A DNA stretch of 64,000 nt from Pseudorhodoferax aquiterrae (GTDB lineage Bacteria > Pseudomonadota > Gammaproteobacteria > Burkholderiales > Burkholderiaceae_C), in the NCBI RefSeq assembly GCF_014652235.1, contig NZ_BMYK01000002.1, forward strand, positions 434,708 through 498,707, in the 5' to 3' direction. The position numbers and the translations under genes are program-made. Positions 55,185 to 64,000 of the stretch are shown here, piece by piece. Numbering within the stretch: the stretch's first letter is position 1; each line of letters starts with the position of its first letter. The notes below the pieces were generated by a model. It did not search any database, had not been told where the DNA came from, and saw only the letters and a list, made by a program, of their open reading frames with translations.

Positions 55185-57212
55185 TTATTTGTTGAACCAG
55201 ACGAAGTACGTCATCAGCACGAAGATGCCGAGGATCATGACCAGCGCGTAGTGGTAGATGAAGCCGGTCTGCACGCGGCGCACGACGCCGGCCACCCAGC
55301 CCACGAGCTTCCACGAACCGTTCACCACGGCGCCGTCGATGACGGCCTGGTCGCCACCCTTCCACAGGCCGTAGCCCAGGGCACGGGCGCCGCGCGCCAG
55401 GATGTTCTCGTTGATCCAGTCCATGTAGTACTTGTTCTCGAGCAGGCGGTAGATCGGGCCGCAGGCACGCTTGATGGCCGCCGGCAGCGCCGGGTTGACC
55501 ATGTACATGTAGTAGGACAGGGCCACACCGGCCAACGCCAGCCAGAACGGTGCGGTCTGCAGGCCGTGCAGGGCCATCGCCACGGGGCCGTGGTACTCCT
55601 CGGCCAGCTCGGCCATGGCATGGTGGATCTGGCCGTTGACGAAGATGGCGTCCTTGAAGAAGTCACCGAACAGCATCGGGCCGATGGTCAGGTAGCCGAT
55701 GATGACCGAGGGGATGGCCAGCAGGATCAACGGCGCGGTCACGACCCAGGGCGACTCGTGCGGATCGTGGCCATGGCCGTGGTCGTCGTGGCCATGGTGG
55801 TCGTCGTGGTGGTGCGCGTCGGGGTTCTGGTCGTAGCGCTCCTTGCCGTGGAAGACCAGGAAGTACATGCGGAACGAGTAGAACGCCGTGACGAACACGC
55901 CGGCCATGACGGCGAACTGCGCGAAGCCCGCCGCGGGCAGGTGGCTGGCGTGCGTGGCGATGATGATGCTGTCCTTGGAGTAAAAGCCCGAGAACAGCGG
56001 CGTGCCGATCAGCGCCAGCGAGCCCAGCAGCGAGGTGATCCAGGTGATGGGCATGTACTTGCGCACGCCGCCCATCCAGCGGATGTCCTGGTTGTGGTGC
56101 ATGCCCATGATCACCGAGCCGGCGCCAAGGAACAGCAAGGCCTTGAAGAAGGCGTGCGTCATCAGGTGGAACACCGCGACCGAGTAAGCCGATGCGCCCA
56201 GCGCCACCGTCATGTAGCCCAGCTGCGACAGCGTGGAGTAGGCCACCACGCGCTTGATGTCGTTCTGGATGATGCCCAGAAAGCCCATGAACAGCGCCGT
56301 GATGGAGCCGATCACGAGGATGAAGTTCAGCGCGGTCTCGGACAGCTCGTACAGCGGCGACATGCGCGCCACCATGAAGATGCCGGCCGTCACCATGGTG
56401 GCGGCGTGGATCAGCGCGGAGATCGGCGTGGGGCCTTCCATGGAATCGGGCAGCCAGACGTGCAGCGGGAACTGTGCGCTCTTGCCCATGGCACCGATGA
56501 ACAGGCAGATGCAGATCACGGTGATCAGCATCCATTCCGTGCCCGGGAAGGCCAGCTTGGACAGCTCGTCGGCCTTGGCGAAGGCTTCGGTGTAGTTCAG
56601 CGTGCCGGCGTAGGCGGCGATCAGGCCGATGCCCAGGATGAAGCCGAAGTCGCCCACACGGTTGACCAGGAAGGCCTTCATGTTGGCGAAGATGGCCGTC
56701 GGACGGTTGAACCAGAAGCCGATCAGCAGGTAGGACACCAGGCCCACGGCTTCCCAGCCGAAGAACAGCTGCAGCATGTTGTTGCTCATGACGAGCATCA
56801 GCATGGAGAAGGTGAACAGCGAGATGTAGGCGAAAAAGCGGTTGTAGCCGGCGTCCTCTTCCATGTAGCCGATGGTGTAGATGTGCACCATCAGCGACAC
56901 GAAGGTCACGACGACCATCATCATGGCCGTGAGGCCGTCGACGAGGAAACCGACCTCCATCTTGAGGTTGCCGACCACCATCCAGGTGTACAGCGTCTCG
57001 TTGAAGCGCGCGCCGTCCAGCGCCACGCTCTTGAGCGTCATGGCCGAGATGACGAAGGCGACGAGCACGCCGAGGATGGTCAGCGAGTGCGACAGGCGGC
57101 GGCCGATCTTGTTGCCGCCGAAGGCGGTGCCGAAGATGCCGGCCAGCGCGGAACCGACCAGCGGTGCGAGCGGGACGGCCAGCAGCGTGGAGGCCGAGAG
57201 TGTTTGGCTCAT
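55185..57212 (-). CDS. nuoL: NADH-quinone oxidoreductase subunit L
   Basis: 675 residues, about 15-16 helices with the long lateral helix at the C-terminus. NuoL is the distal proton pump of complex I. Core motifs include Q-F-P-L-H-V-W-L-P-D-S-M-E-G-P-T-P, with K-S-A just before it, and Y-S-T-L-S-Q-L-G. A cytoplasmic or periplasmic loop near residues 461-486 is very rich in His and Asp (10 His in about 20 residues), unusual compared with E. coli NuoL. It lies 10 nt after nuoK. Confidence 0.95.
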   Translation of the reverse strand: MSQTLSASTLLAVPLAPLVGSALAGIFGTAFGGNKIGRRLSHSLTILGVLVAFVISAMTLKSVALDGARFNETLYTWMVVGNLKMEVGFLVDGLTAMMMVVVTFVSLMVHIYTIGYMEEDAGYNRFFAYISLFTFSMLMLVMSNNMLQLFFGWEAVGLVSYLLIGFWFNRPTAIFANMKAFLVNRVGDFGFILGIGLIAAYAGTLNYTEAFAKADELSKLAFPGTEWMLITVICICLFIGAMGKSAQFPLHVWLPDSMEGPTPISALIHAATMVTAGIFMVARMSPLYELSETALNFILVIGSITALFMGFLGIIQNDIKRVVAYSTLSQLGYMTVALGASAYSVAVFHLMTHAFFKALLFLGAGSVIMGMHHNQDIRWMGGVRKYMPITWITSLLGSLALIGTPLFSGFYSKDSIIIATHASHLPAAGFAQFAVMAGVFVTAFYSFRMYFLVFHGKERYDQNPDAHHHDDHHGHDDHGHGHDPHESPWVVTAPLILLAIPSVIIGYLTIGPMLFGDFFKDAIFVNGQIHHAMAELAEEYHGPVAMALHGLQTAPFWLALAGVALSYYMYMVNPALPAAIKRACGPIYRLLENKYYMDWINENILARGARALGYGLWKGGDQAVIDGAVVNGSWKLVGWVAGVVRRVQTGFIYHYALVMILGIFVLMTYFVWFNK

Positions 57213-57222
57213 GTTGTTGTTC

Positions 57223-57531
57223 TCAGCCCTTGAGCGTGTTGAGTTCGTCCACGTTGATGCTGGAGCGGTTGCGGAACAACAGCACCAGGATCGCGAGGCC
57301 GATGGCGGATTCCGCCGCGGCCACGGTCAGGATGAAGAACACGAAGATCTGACCGTGCATGTCGTTCAGGTAGTACGAGAACGCCACGAAGTTCATGTTG
57401 ACCGCCAGCAGCATCAGCTCGATGGCCATCAGCAGCACGATCAGGTTCTTGCGGTTCAGGAAGATGCCGATCACCGACAGCGCGAACAGCATCGCGCCCA
57501 GCGACAGGAAATGACCCAGACTGAGCGTCAT
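57223..57531 (-). CDS. nuoK: NADH-quinone oxidoreductase subunit K
   Basis: 102 residues with three helices, exact NuoK size. It has [24 protein letters not shown] (the glutamate in helix 2 is in the proton pathway) and [10 protein letters not shown] in helix 3. It overlaps the nuoJ stop by 4 nt (ATGA). Confidence 0.96.
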   Translation of the reverse strand: MTLSLGHFLSLGAMLFALSVIGIFLNRKNLIVLLMAIELMLLAVNMNFVAFSYYLNDMHGQIFVFFILTVAAAESAIGLAILVLLFRNRSSINVDELNTLKG

Positions 57532-58187
57532 GCCTTCTTCTCCTCGGCGGCTGCCGGTGCGGGCGGTGGGGGTGCGGGGCGCACGGGATCGACCTTGACC
57601 AGCGCGACGCGGTCGGCCGACCGCACACGGATCTGGTCTTCGGGACGCACGTTGCGCGAGTCCTTGCGGCCACGCAGCGTCAGCGCGATCGCGGCGATCA
57701 TGGCCACGAGCAGGATGCAGGCCGCCACCTGCACCGGGAACAGGTACTCGGTGTAGAGCAGGATGCCCAGCGCCTTGGTGTTGGAGACCTGCGTGGCCGC
57801 CTGGGCGGCGGCGCCGGCTAGGTTGCGCGACTCATCGGTGGCGCGGAAGCCGCCCATCAGCACAGCCGCCATTTCCAGCGCGATCAGCACGCCGATCGCA
57901 CCGGCCAGCGGGAAGTGCTCCCAGAAGCCCTGGCGCAAGCCCTCGACATCCACGTCCAGCATCATCACGACGAACAGGAACAGCACGAGCACCGCCCCCA
58001 GGTAGACCAGCACCAGCACGATGGCCAGGAACTCGGCCTGCAGCAGCAGCCAGATCGCAGAAGCCTGCGAGAACGCGAGGATCAGGTACAGCACGGCATG
58101 TACCGGATTGCGCGCTGTGATCACCCGGAATGCCGCGAACAGCAGCACGAGCGAAAACAGATAGAAGAAGCCTGTCTTGACGTCCAT
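57528..58187 (-). CDS. nuoJ: NADH-quinone oxidoreductase subunit J
   Basis: 219 residues with five helices in the first ~165 residues: [13 protein letters not shown] near 26-38 and [13 protein letters not shown] near 60-72, the usual NuoJ core. The last 45 residues are a charged, Pro/Ala-rich extension beyond the E. coli protein. It is 24 nt after nuoI. Confidence 0.95.
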   Translation of the reverse strand: MDVKTGFFYLFSLVLLFAAFRVITARNPVHAVLYLILAFSQASAIWLLLQAEFLAIVLVLVYLGAVLVLFLFVVMMLDVDVEGLRQGFWEHFPLAGAIGVLIALEMAAVLMGGFRATDESRNLAGAAAQAATQVSNTKALGILLYTEYLFPVQVAACILLVAMIAAIALTLRGRKDSRNVRPEDQIRVRSADRVALVKVDPVRPAPPPPAPAAAEEKKA

Positions 58188-58211
58188 TTTTTTCTTCGGG
58201 GCGCCTGGCCG

Positions 58212-58724
58212 TTAACGGTACGGGGCGTCGGCAGCCTTGGCGGCCGAGATTTCTTTTTCGTAGCGGTCGCCCACGGCCAGCAGCATGTCCTTGGTGAAGT
58301 ACAGGTCGCCGCGCTTTTCGCCGTGGTATTCGAGGATGTGGGTCTCGACGATGGAATCGACCGGGCAGCTCTCTTCGCAGAAGCCGCAGAAGATGCACTT
58401 GGTCAGGTCGATGTCGTAGCGCGTGGTGCGGCGCGAACCGTCGTCGCGCACGTCGGACTCGATCGTGATCGCCATGGCGGGGCACACGGCCTCGCACAGC
58501 TTGCAGGCGATGCAGCGCTCTTCGCCGTTCTCATAGCGGCGCAGCGCGTGCAGACCTCGGAAGCGCGGCGACAGCGGGGTCTTCTCTTCCGGGAACTGCA
58601 CGGTCACCTTGCGCTTGAAGGCGTAGCGGCCGGTCAGCACCATGCCCTTGAAGAGCTCGGCGAGCATGAAGCTCTTGAGGAAGTCCTTGACGGAGAAGCC
58701 AGAGGAAGCGGTCGCGGTGGTCAT
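58212..58724 (-). CDS. nuoI: NADH-quinone oxidoreductase subunit I
   Basis: 170 residues. It holds two 4Fe-4S clusters (N6a and N6b) in two ferredoxin motifs: [12 protein letters not shown] near 71-82 and [12 protein letters not shown] near 111-122. It relays electrons from NuoG to NuoB in the peripheral arm. The ATG at 58724 is preferred, because GGAGA lies just upstream; an in-frame ATG at 58742 overlapping the nuoH stop would add 6 residues. Confidence 0.96.
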   Translation of the reverse strand: MTTATASSGFSVKDFLKSFMLAELFKGMVLTGRYAFKRKVTVQFPEEKTPLSPRFRGLHALRRYENGEERCIACKLCEAVCPAMAITIESDVRDDGSRRTTRYDIDLTKCIFCGFCEESCPVDSIVETHILEYHGEKRGDLYFTKDMLLAVGDRYEKEISAAKAADAPYR

Positions 58725-58738
58725 CGTGGGTTCTCCGC

Positions 58739-59815
58739 TCATTTCCAGATGTTCCAGGACGTCTGCATCCAGCCGCCGACCAGCAGCAGCCACACCAGCG
58801 TGACCGGAATGAAGATCTTCCAACCCAGACGCATGATCTGGTCGTAACGGAAGCGTGGGAAGGTGCCGCGGATCCAGATGAACAGCGAGAGCACGAAGAA
58901 GGTCTTCAGGCCCAGCCAGATCCAGCCCGGAATGAAGTCCAGGAAGCCGATGGGCGAGAGCCAGCCGCCCAGGAACATCAGCACCGCGAGGATGGACACC
59001 AGCCACATGCTGGCGTACTCGGCCAGGAAGAAGATGGCAAAGCCCATGCCCGAGTACTCGACCATGTGGCCGGCCACGATCTCGGCCTCGCCTTCGACCA
59101 CGTCGAAGGGGTGTCGGTTGGTTTCGGCCACGCCCGAGATCAGGTAGACCACGAACACCGGCAGCAGCGGCAGCCAGTTCCAGGACAGGAAGTCCAGGCC
59201 CATGTTGGCGCCCATGCCCTTGGCCTGCGCAGCGACGATCTCGCCCAGGTGCAGGCTGCCCGACACCATGATCACGATCACGAGGCAAAAGCCCATCGCG
59301 ATCTCGTAGCTCACCATCTGAGCCGAGGCACGCAGCGCGCCCAGGAAGGCGTACTTCGAGTTCGAGGCCCAGCCCGCGATGATCACGCCATAGACCTCGA
59401 TCGAGGTGATGGCCATGATCAGCAGCAGACCGGCGTTCACGTTGGCGATCACGGCCTCGGGGCCGAAGGGCACGGCCACCCAGGCGGCCAGCGCCGGCAT
59501 GATGGCCATGATGGGGCCCAGGCGGAAGAGGCCGCTGCTGGCAGCGGACGGGTTGATCAGCTCTTTGGTCAAGAGCTTGAGCGCGTCGGCGATGGGCTGC
59601 AAGAGGCCGAGCGGGCCGACGCGGTTGGGACCGTGGCGGACCTGGATCCAGCCCAGGAACTTGCGCTCCCACAACGTCGCGTAGGCCACCGCGCCCAGCA
59701 GGGGCAGCAGCACGCAGAGGATCTTGATCATGCCCCAGACCACGGGCCAGATGCCGCCGGTCCACCAGCTGGCTGCGACCAGGCCTTGGCCGAAACCGTA
59801 GATGCTGTCGATCAT
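58739..59815 (-). CDS. nuoH: NADH-quinone oxidoreductase subunit H
   Basis: 358 residues, about 8 helices. NuoH forms the quinone-binding chamber at the junction of the two arms. Family motifs are [18 protein letters not shown] near 51-68, [19 protein letters not shown] near 148-166, and [16 protein letters not shown] near 234-249. Its start overlaps the nuoG stop by 4 nt. Confidence 0.97.
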   Translation of the reverse strand: MIDSIYGFGQGLVAASWWTGGIWPVVWGMIKILCVLLPLLGAVAYATLWERKFLGWIQVRHGPNRVGPLGLLQPIADALKLLTKELINPSAASSGLFRLGPIMAIMPALAAWVAVPFGPEAVIANVNAGLLLIMAITSIEVYGVIIAGWASNSKYAFLGALRASAQMVSYEIAMGFCLVIVIMVSGSLHLGEIVAAQAKGMGANMGLDFLSWNWLPLLPVFVVYLISGVAETNRHPFDVVEGEAEIVAGHMVEYSGMGFAIFFLAEYASMWLVSILAVLMFLGGWLSPIGFLDFIPGWIWLGLKTFFVLSLFIWIRGTFPRFRYDQIMRLGWKIFIPVTLVWLLLVGGWMQTSWNIWK

Positions 59816-61956
59816 GCTGCGCTCGCTCCCTGGGCTTGCCGCGCATCCGCGGTCAACTGCAAGGACGTGGCCCGGCGCACCAGGCTGTCCAACTGGTAAA
59901 TGCTGGCGACGGCCGGCGCCGCCACCGCCTTGGCGGCGGCAACGCTGGCACGCGTTGCGTTCGACAGGCGCTCGGCCGGGATGCGCGCGACACCGTCGAC
60001 CTGGGCCAGGCCCAGCGCGGCCAGCACGTCCTGCGAGGACTCCTGGGCGAAGCCCGGCAGGCCCAGCATGTTGCCCAGCACACGGATCACCTTCCAGGCC
60101 GGGCGCGTCTCGCCGAGCGGGCGCACCACGGCGTGGAAGCTCTGCACGCGGCCTTCGGCGTTGGCGAAGCTGCCCGAGGTTTCGGTGAACGGAGCGATCG
60201 GCAGCAGCACGTCGGAGAACGCCATGTTGGCCTTGAACGGGCTCAACGTGACGACCATCTCGGCCGCGTCGAGTGCCGCAGCGGCACCGGCGCCGGCAGC
60301 GGAGTCGAACTCGGGCTCGTTGTTGAGCAGCAGCACGGCCTTGAGACCGCCAGCCAGCATCTGGCCGGCGTTGCGGCCGTCGGCCTTGGGCTGGGCGCCG
60401 ACGAACTGCGCGCCCACGGTGTTGGCGGCCTCGGTCAGGTAACCGAAGCTCGCGCCGGTCTGCTCGGCGATCCACTGCGCCAGCGCCAGCAGGCTCGCGG
60501 CCTGGCCGTGGTGTGCGGCGGCATTGCCCAGCAGCACGGCCTTGCGCTCACCGGAGAGCAGCGACTGCGCGACGGCCTTGGCGGCGTCGTGCGCCTGGCC
60601 TGCGGCCGGCGCGGCAACGCCCTTCTCGGCGCCGATGGCGGTGGCCACATCGGCCAGGGCCTGCAGCCAGTCACCGGCTTCGGCCTTGAGCGTGGCGGAG
60701 AGCGTCATGGCCCAGGCGTCCGCATCGGGCAGTTGGCTGCACGAAGCGATGGCATGGACCTTGGCGCCCTTGCGGGCGGCCTGGCGGATGCGCTGTGCGA
60801 ACAGCGGATGGTCCTTGCGCAGGTTGGAACCCACGACCAGCACGCGCTGCAGCGTGGACAGCGCTGTGATCGGCATGCCCAGCCAACGCACGCCTTCGCT
60901 CGGGGCGAATTCGGCATGGCGCAGGCGGTGGTCGATGTTGTCGCTGCCCAGGCCGCGCACCAGGGCGCCGGCCAGGCTCAGCTCCTCGAGCGTGCTGTGC
61001 GGGCTGGCCAGCAGGCCGATACTGGGCGCGCCGTGGTCGGCCTTGATCTGCTTGAGGCCATTGGCCACGTATTCCAGCGCGGTCTGCCAGTCCACGGTCT
61101 GCCATTGCCCGCCCTGCTTGAGCATGGGCTGCGTCAGGCGCTCGTCGCTGTTCAGGGCTTCATAGGAGAAGCGGTCGCGGTCGGCGATCCAGCACTCGTT
61201 GACGGCCTCGTTCTCGAGCGGCACCACGCGCATGACCTTGTGGTTCTTGACCTGCACGATCAGGTTCGCACCCGTGGAATCGTGCGGGCTCACGCTCTTG
61301 CGGCGCGACAGTTCCCAGGTGCGGGCGCTGTAGCGGAAGGGCTTGCTCGTGAGCGCACCGACCGGGCAGATGTCGATCATGTTGCCCGACAGCTCGGAGT
61401 CCACGGTCTCGCCCGTGATGGTCGTGATCTCGGAGTGCTCGCCCCGGTGGATCATGCCCAGTTCCATGATGCCGGCCACTTCCTGGCCGAAGCGCACACA
61501 GCGCGTGCAGTGGATGCAGCGGCTCATCTCCTCCATGGAGATCAGCGGGCCCACGTCCTTGTGGAACACCACGCGCTTTTCCTCGGCGTAGCGCGAGGAC
61601 GAACCGCCGTAGCCCACGGCCAGGTCCTGCAGCTGGCATTCGCCGCCCTGGTCGCAGATCGGGCAATCCAGCGGGTGGTTGATGAGCAGGAACTCCATGA
61701 CCGACTTCTGCGCCTTCAGCGCCTTGTCGCTCTTGGTGTGGACGACCATGCCCTGCGTGACCGGGGTGGCGCAGGCCGGCATGGGCTTGGGCGCCTTCTC
61801 CACGTCCACCAGGCACATGCGGCAGTTGGCCGCGATGGACAGCTTCTTGTGGTAGCAGAAATGCGGGATGTAGGTCCCGGCCTTGTCGGCCGCATGCATG
61901 ACCATGCTGCCTTCGGCGATCTCGACCTTCTTGCCGTCGACTTGGATTTCAACCAT
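59812..61956 (-). CDS. nuoG: NADH-quinone oxidoreductase subunit G
   Basis: 714 residues, somewhat shorter than E. coli NuoG (~900), as is usual for beta-proteobacteria. The N-terminus has the 2Fe-2S plant-type ferredoxin cysteines (C-Y-H then N-C-R-M-C near 34-49), then C-I-H-C-T-R-C and C-P-V-G-A-L for the 4Fe-4S clusters. The remainder is a molybdopterin-oxidoreductase-like domain without a cofactor role. It links NuoF to NuoI in electron transfer. It follows nuoF by 16 nt. Confidence 0.95.
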   Translation of the reverse strand: MVEIQVDGKKVEIAEGSMVMHAADKAGTYIPHFCYHKKLSIAANCRMCLVDVEKAPKPMPACATPVTQGMVVHTKSDKALKAQKSVMEFLLINHPLDCPICDQGGECQLQDLAVGYGGSSSRYAEEKRVVFHKDVGPLISMEEMSRCIHCTRCVRFGQEVAGIMELGMIHRGEHSEITTITGETVDSELSGNMIDICPVGALTSKPFRYSARTWELSRRKSVSPHDSTGANLIVQVKNHKVMRVVPLENEAVNECWIADRDRFSYEALNSDERLTQPMLKQGGQWQTVDWQTALEYVANGLKQIKADHGAPSIGLLASPHSTLEELSLAGALVRGLGSDNIDHRLRHAEFAPSEGVRWLGMPITALSTLQRVLVVGSNLRKDHPLFAQRIRQAARKGAKVHAIASCSQLPDADAWAMTLSATLKAEAGDWLQALADVATAIGAEKGVAAPAAGQAHDAAKAVAQSLLSGERKAVLLGNAAAHHGQAASLLALAQWIAEQTGASFGYLTEAANTVGAQFVGAQPKADGRNAGQMLAGGLKAVLLLNNEPEFDSAAGAGAAAALDAAEMVVTLSPFKANMAFSDVLLPIAPFTETSGSFANAEGRVQSFHAVVRPLGETRPAWKVIRVLGNMLGLPGFAQESSQDVLAALGLAQVDGVARIPAERLSNATRASVAAAKAVAAPAVASIYQLDSLVRRATSLQLTADARQAQGASAA

Positions 61957-61972
61957 ATCGGGTGCTTCTCGT

Positions 61973-63325
61973 TCAGGCCTGCGCCGTCGCGGGTTTCTTG
62001 CACATGGCCTCGAACTCGTGGCGGAAGTGCTTGATCATGGCGCGCACAGGCATCGCGGCGGCATCGCCCAATGCACAGATGGTGCGGCCCTGGATGTTGT
62101 CGGCGATGGAGTTCAGCAGATCCATGTCGCTGGACTGCCCTGCCCCACGGTGCACCTTGTCCACCAGGCGCCAGAGCCAGCCCGTGCCTTCGCGGCAGGG
62201 CGTGCACTGGCCGCAGGACTCGTGCATGTAGAAGTACGACAGGCGCTTGAGCGACTCCACCATGCAGCGCGTGTCGTCCATCACGATCAGTGCGCCCGAG
62301 CCCAGCATGGAGCCGGCCTTGGCGATGGAGTCGTAGTCCATCGTGCACTCGTTCATGATCGCGGCCGGCAGCACCGGCGAGGACGAGCCGCCCGGGATCA
62401 CGGCCTTGAGAGTGCGGCCCTTGTCCGCGCCGCGCACGCCGCCGGCCAGCTCGAGCAGCTTGGTGAACGGCGTGCCGAGCGGGATCTCGTAGTTGCCGGG
62501 CAGTTCCACGTCGCCCGAAACCGAGAAGATCTTGGTGCCACCGTTGTTCGGCTTGCCGCACTCGAGGTAGGCCTGGCCGCCGTTGCGGATGATCCAGGGC
62601 ACGGCCGCGAAGGTCTCGGTGTTGTTGATCGTGGTCGGCTTGCCGTACAGGCCGAAGCTGGCCGGGAACGGCGGCTTGAAGCGCGGCTGGCCCTTCTTGC
62701 CTTCCAGCGATTCCAGCAGCGCAGTTTCTTCGCCGCAGATGTAGGCGCCGAAGCCGTGCGAGGCGTGCAGCTGGAAGCTGTGCTTGCTGCCCAGGATGTT
62801 GTCGCCCAGGTAGCCGGCCGCGCGCGCTTCTTCCAGCGCCTCTTCGAAGCGCTCGTAGACCTGGAAGATCTCGCCGTGGATGTAGTTGTAGCCGACCGTG
62901 ATGCCCATCGCGTAGGCCGCGATGATCATGCCCTCGATCACGATGTGCGGGTTGTACATCATGATGTCGCGGTCCTTGCAGGTACCGGGCTCGCCCTCGT
63001 CCGAGTTGCAGACCAGGTACTTCTGGCCCGGGAACTGGCGCGGCATGAAGCTCCACTTCAGGCCGCTCGGGAAACCCGCGCCGCCGCGGCCGCGCAGGGC
63101 CGATTCCTTGACGGTCGCGATGACCTGGTCCTGCGTGAGGCCCTCGCCGCCGTCCGCGGCCAGGATCTTCTTCAAGGCCTGGTAGCCGCCGCGCGACTCG
63201 TAGTCCTTCAGGCGCCAATTGCTGCCGTTCAGATCGGCATAGATCTGCGGGTTGATGTGGCGTCCATGGAAGCAGGTCTGCACGCCGGTGGCGGCGAACT
63301 GCGCCAGAACTTGATCCGCGTTCAT
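61973..63325 (-). CDS. nuoF: NADH-quinone oxidoreductase subunit F
   Basis: 450 residues. NuoF binds NADH and FMN and one 4Fe-4S cluster. Motifs are [13 protein letters not shown] (NADH/FMN site, about 75-87), C-G-E-E-T-A-L near 195, and [11 protein letters not shown] near 370 with the fourth cysteine in I-C-A-L-G. It overlaps nuoE by 4 nt. Confidence 0.97.
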   Translation of the reverse strand: MNADQVLAQFAATGVQTCFHGRHINPQIYADLNGSNWRLKDYESRGGYQALKKILAADGGEGLTQDQVIATVKESALRGRGGAGFPSGLKWSFMPRQFPGQKYLVCNSDEGEPGTCKDRDIMMYNPHIVIEGMIIAAYAMGITVGYNYIHGEIFQVYERFEEALEEARAAGYLGDNILGSKHSFQLHASHGFGAYICGEETALLESLEGKKGQPRFKPPFPASFGLYGKPTTINNTETFAAVPWIIRNGGQAYLECGKPNNGGTKIFSVSGDVELPGNYEIPLGTPFTKLLELAGGVRGADKGRTLKAVIPGGSSSPVLPAAIMNECTMDYDSIAKAGSMLGSGALIVMDDTRCMVESLKRLSYFYMHESCGQCTPCREGTGWLWRLVDKVHRGAGQSSDMDLLNSIADNIQGRTICALGDAAAMPVRAMIKHFRHEFEAMCKKPATAQA

Positions 63326-63867
63326 GCCTTGCCCTCCTGTGCCGCGGCCGCACGCAACCCGTCGACGAGCTGGTCGAGCTTATCCGTGCTCATGAAGCTG
63401 CACATGGTGCGGTCGTTGACCAGCATCACCGGGGAGTCGGCGCAGGCGCCCAGACATTCGCTCTGCTGCAGCGTGAACAGGCCATCGGCCGTGGTCTCGC
63501 CCATCGCGATGCCGAGCTTTTGCTCCAGGTGGTGCAGCGCCTTGTAGCCGTCGCGCAGCTGGCACGGCAGGTTGGTGCAGACGTTCAGCTTGAACTTGCC
63601 GACCGGCTGCTGGTTGTACATGTTGTAGAAGGTCGTGACCTCGTGCACGGCGATGGTCGGCATGCCCAGCAGCTCGCCGATGATCTTCTCGTGCTCGGGG
63701 TAGACGTGGCCGTGCTGCTGCTGTGCGATCGACAGGCAGGCCATCACGGCCGAAGCGCGGCCTTCGTAGGGGTACTTCGCGATCTCGCGCGCGAAGCGGT
63801 CCAGCGTCTCCTGCGACAAGGCAGGCGCTGGCGTGGCGGATGCGGAATGGGGAGCTGCTGCGCTCAT
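63322..63867 (-). CDS. nuoE: NADH-quinone oxidoreductase subunit E
   Basis: 181 residues. It carries the 2Fe-2S cluster N1a with cysteines in C-T-N-L-P-C near 97-102 and C-L-G-A-C near 138-142. The N-terminal ~18 residues are an Ala/Pro/Ser-rich extension. Its ATG overlaps the nuoD stop by 4 nt (ATGA). Confidence 0.96.
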   Translation of the reverse strand: MSAAAPHSASATPAPALSQETLDRFAREIAKYPYEGRASAVMACLSIAQQQHGHVYPEHEKIIGELLGMPTIAVHEVTTFYNMYNQQPVGKFKLNVCTNLPCQLRDGYKALHHLEQKLGIAMGETTADGLFTLQQSECLGACADSPVMLVNDRTMCSFMSTDKLDQLVDGLRAAAAQEGKA

Positions 63868-64000
63868 CGGTCGATCTCTCCGAACACGATGTCCAAGGTG
63901 CCGATGATCGCGACGGCATCGGCCAGCATGTGGCCGCGCGACATCTCGTCGAGCGCAGCCAGGTGCACGAAGCCGGGCGGACGGATCTTCAGGCGGTAGG
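63864..64000 (-). CDS. nuoD: NADH-quinone oxidoreductase subunit D, C-terminal end
   Basis: Only the last 45 codons are in the window; the gene starts beyond the right edge. It shows the conserved NuoD ending: [36 protein letters not shown]. NuoD lies at the quinone site of complex I. It is the first visible gene of the nuo operon and overlaps nuoE. Confidence 0.95.
   Translation of the reverse strand, partial: YRLKIRPPGFVHLAALDEMSRGHMLADAVAIIGTLDIVFGEIDR

Noticed and set aside
52071-57233. Very long open frame on the plus strand (about 1720 codons) opposite nuoN-nuoL
   Set aside because: It is antisense to four unmistakable complex I genes; its translation is low-complexity His/Asp/Arg/Gln sequence caused by GC-rich codon bias.

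Overview
The window is a strongly GC-rich, densely packed bacterial chromosome segment, most consistent with a betaproteobacterium of the order Burkholderiales, probably Comamonadaceae. The taxon is inferred from protein character and gene order: a complete-style nuo operon followed by a DUF2818 gene and a NUDIX gene, an rpfE-type gene overlapping recJ, an algZ/algR pair divergent from argH, an emrAB/NodT drug-efflux operon and liv-type ABC operons. No rRNA, tRNA, CRISPR array, transposase, integrase or prophage gene was seen.

Layout. 1-3064: the pyruvate dehydrogenase genes aceE and aceF (minus strand; aceF runs off the left edge), divergent from a membrane PAS-type sensor kinase and a FixJ/NarL-type response regulator (3265-6446). 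6517-16940: metabolic and housekeeping genes (folD, M3 oligopeptidase, a DUF4124/glutaredoxin exported protein, rpiA, pyrD, an MFS exporter, a small conserved hypothetical gene, an FAD oxidoreductase with an N-formylglutamate amidohydrolase, and a YfcG-type GST). 16937-21611: lolD/lolC on the minus strand and rpfE-type/recJ on the plus strand. 21619-25360: a chemoreceptor, then the AlgR/AlgZ-like two-component pair divergent from argH. 26908-31452: a gluconokinase/TRAP-transporter operon with its divergent LacI-family regulator and two palindromic operators. 31577-36269: a second chemoreceptor, DAHP synthase, an SH3 protein and an AttH-like exported protein. 36279-42078: a liv-type ABC transporter operon with two tandem paralogous binding proteins. 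42286-47206: a MarR/NodT/EmrA/EmrB efflux operon, divergent from an MsbA-like ABC exporter across palindromic operators. 49229-50536: glutamate dehydrogenase. 50603-64000: the 3' two thirds of the nuo operon (nuoD partial to nuoN) and its tail DUF2818, NUDIX and DUF1178.

The most unusual item is a dispersed, non-coding element of about 228-230 bp present twice (13871-14098 and 51652-51881). Each copy is bounded by a terminal inverted repeat of about 21 bp, contains at least two further nested stems, and differs from the other copy largely by compensatory changes that keep base pairs intact. In both copies the right end supplies the TGA stop of the neighbouring minus-strand gene. In the second copy the left end abuts the NUDIX start codon, so the element sits precisely between two genes of the nuo operon tail.

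Most genes are in tight operons with 1-8 nt overlaps. Several convergent pairs share overlapping stop codons or are separated by hairpin terminators.
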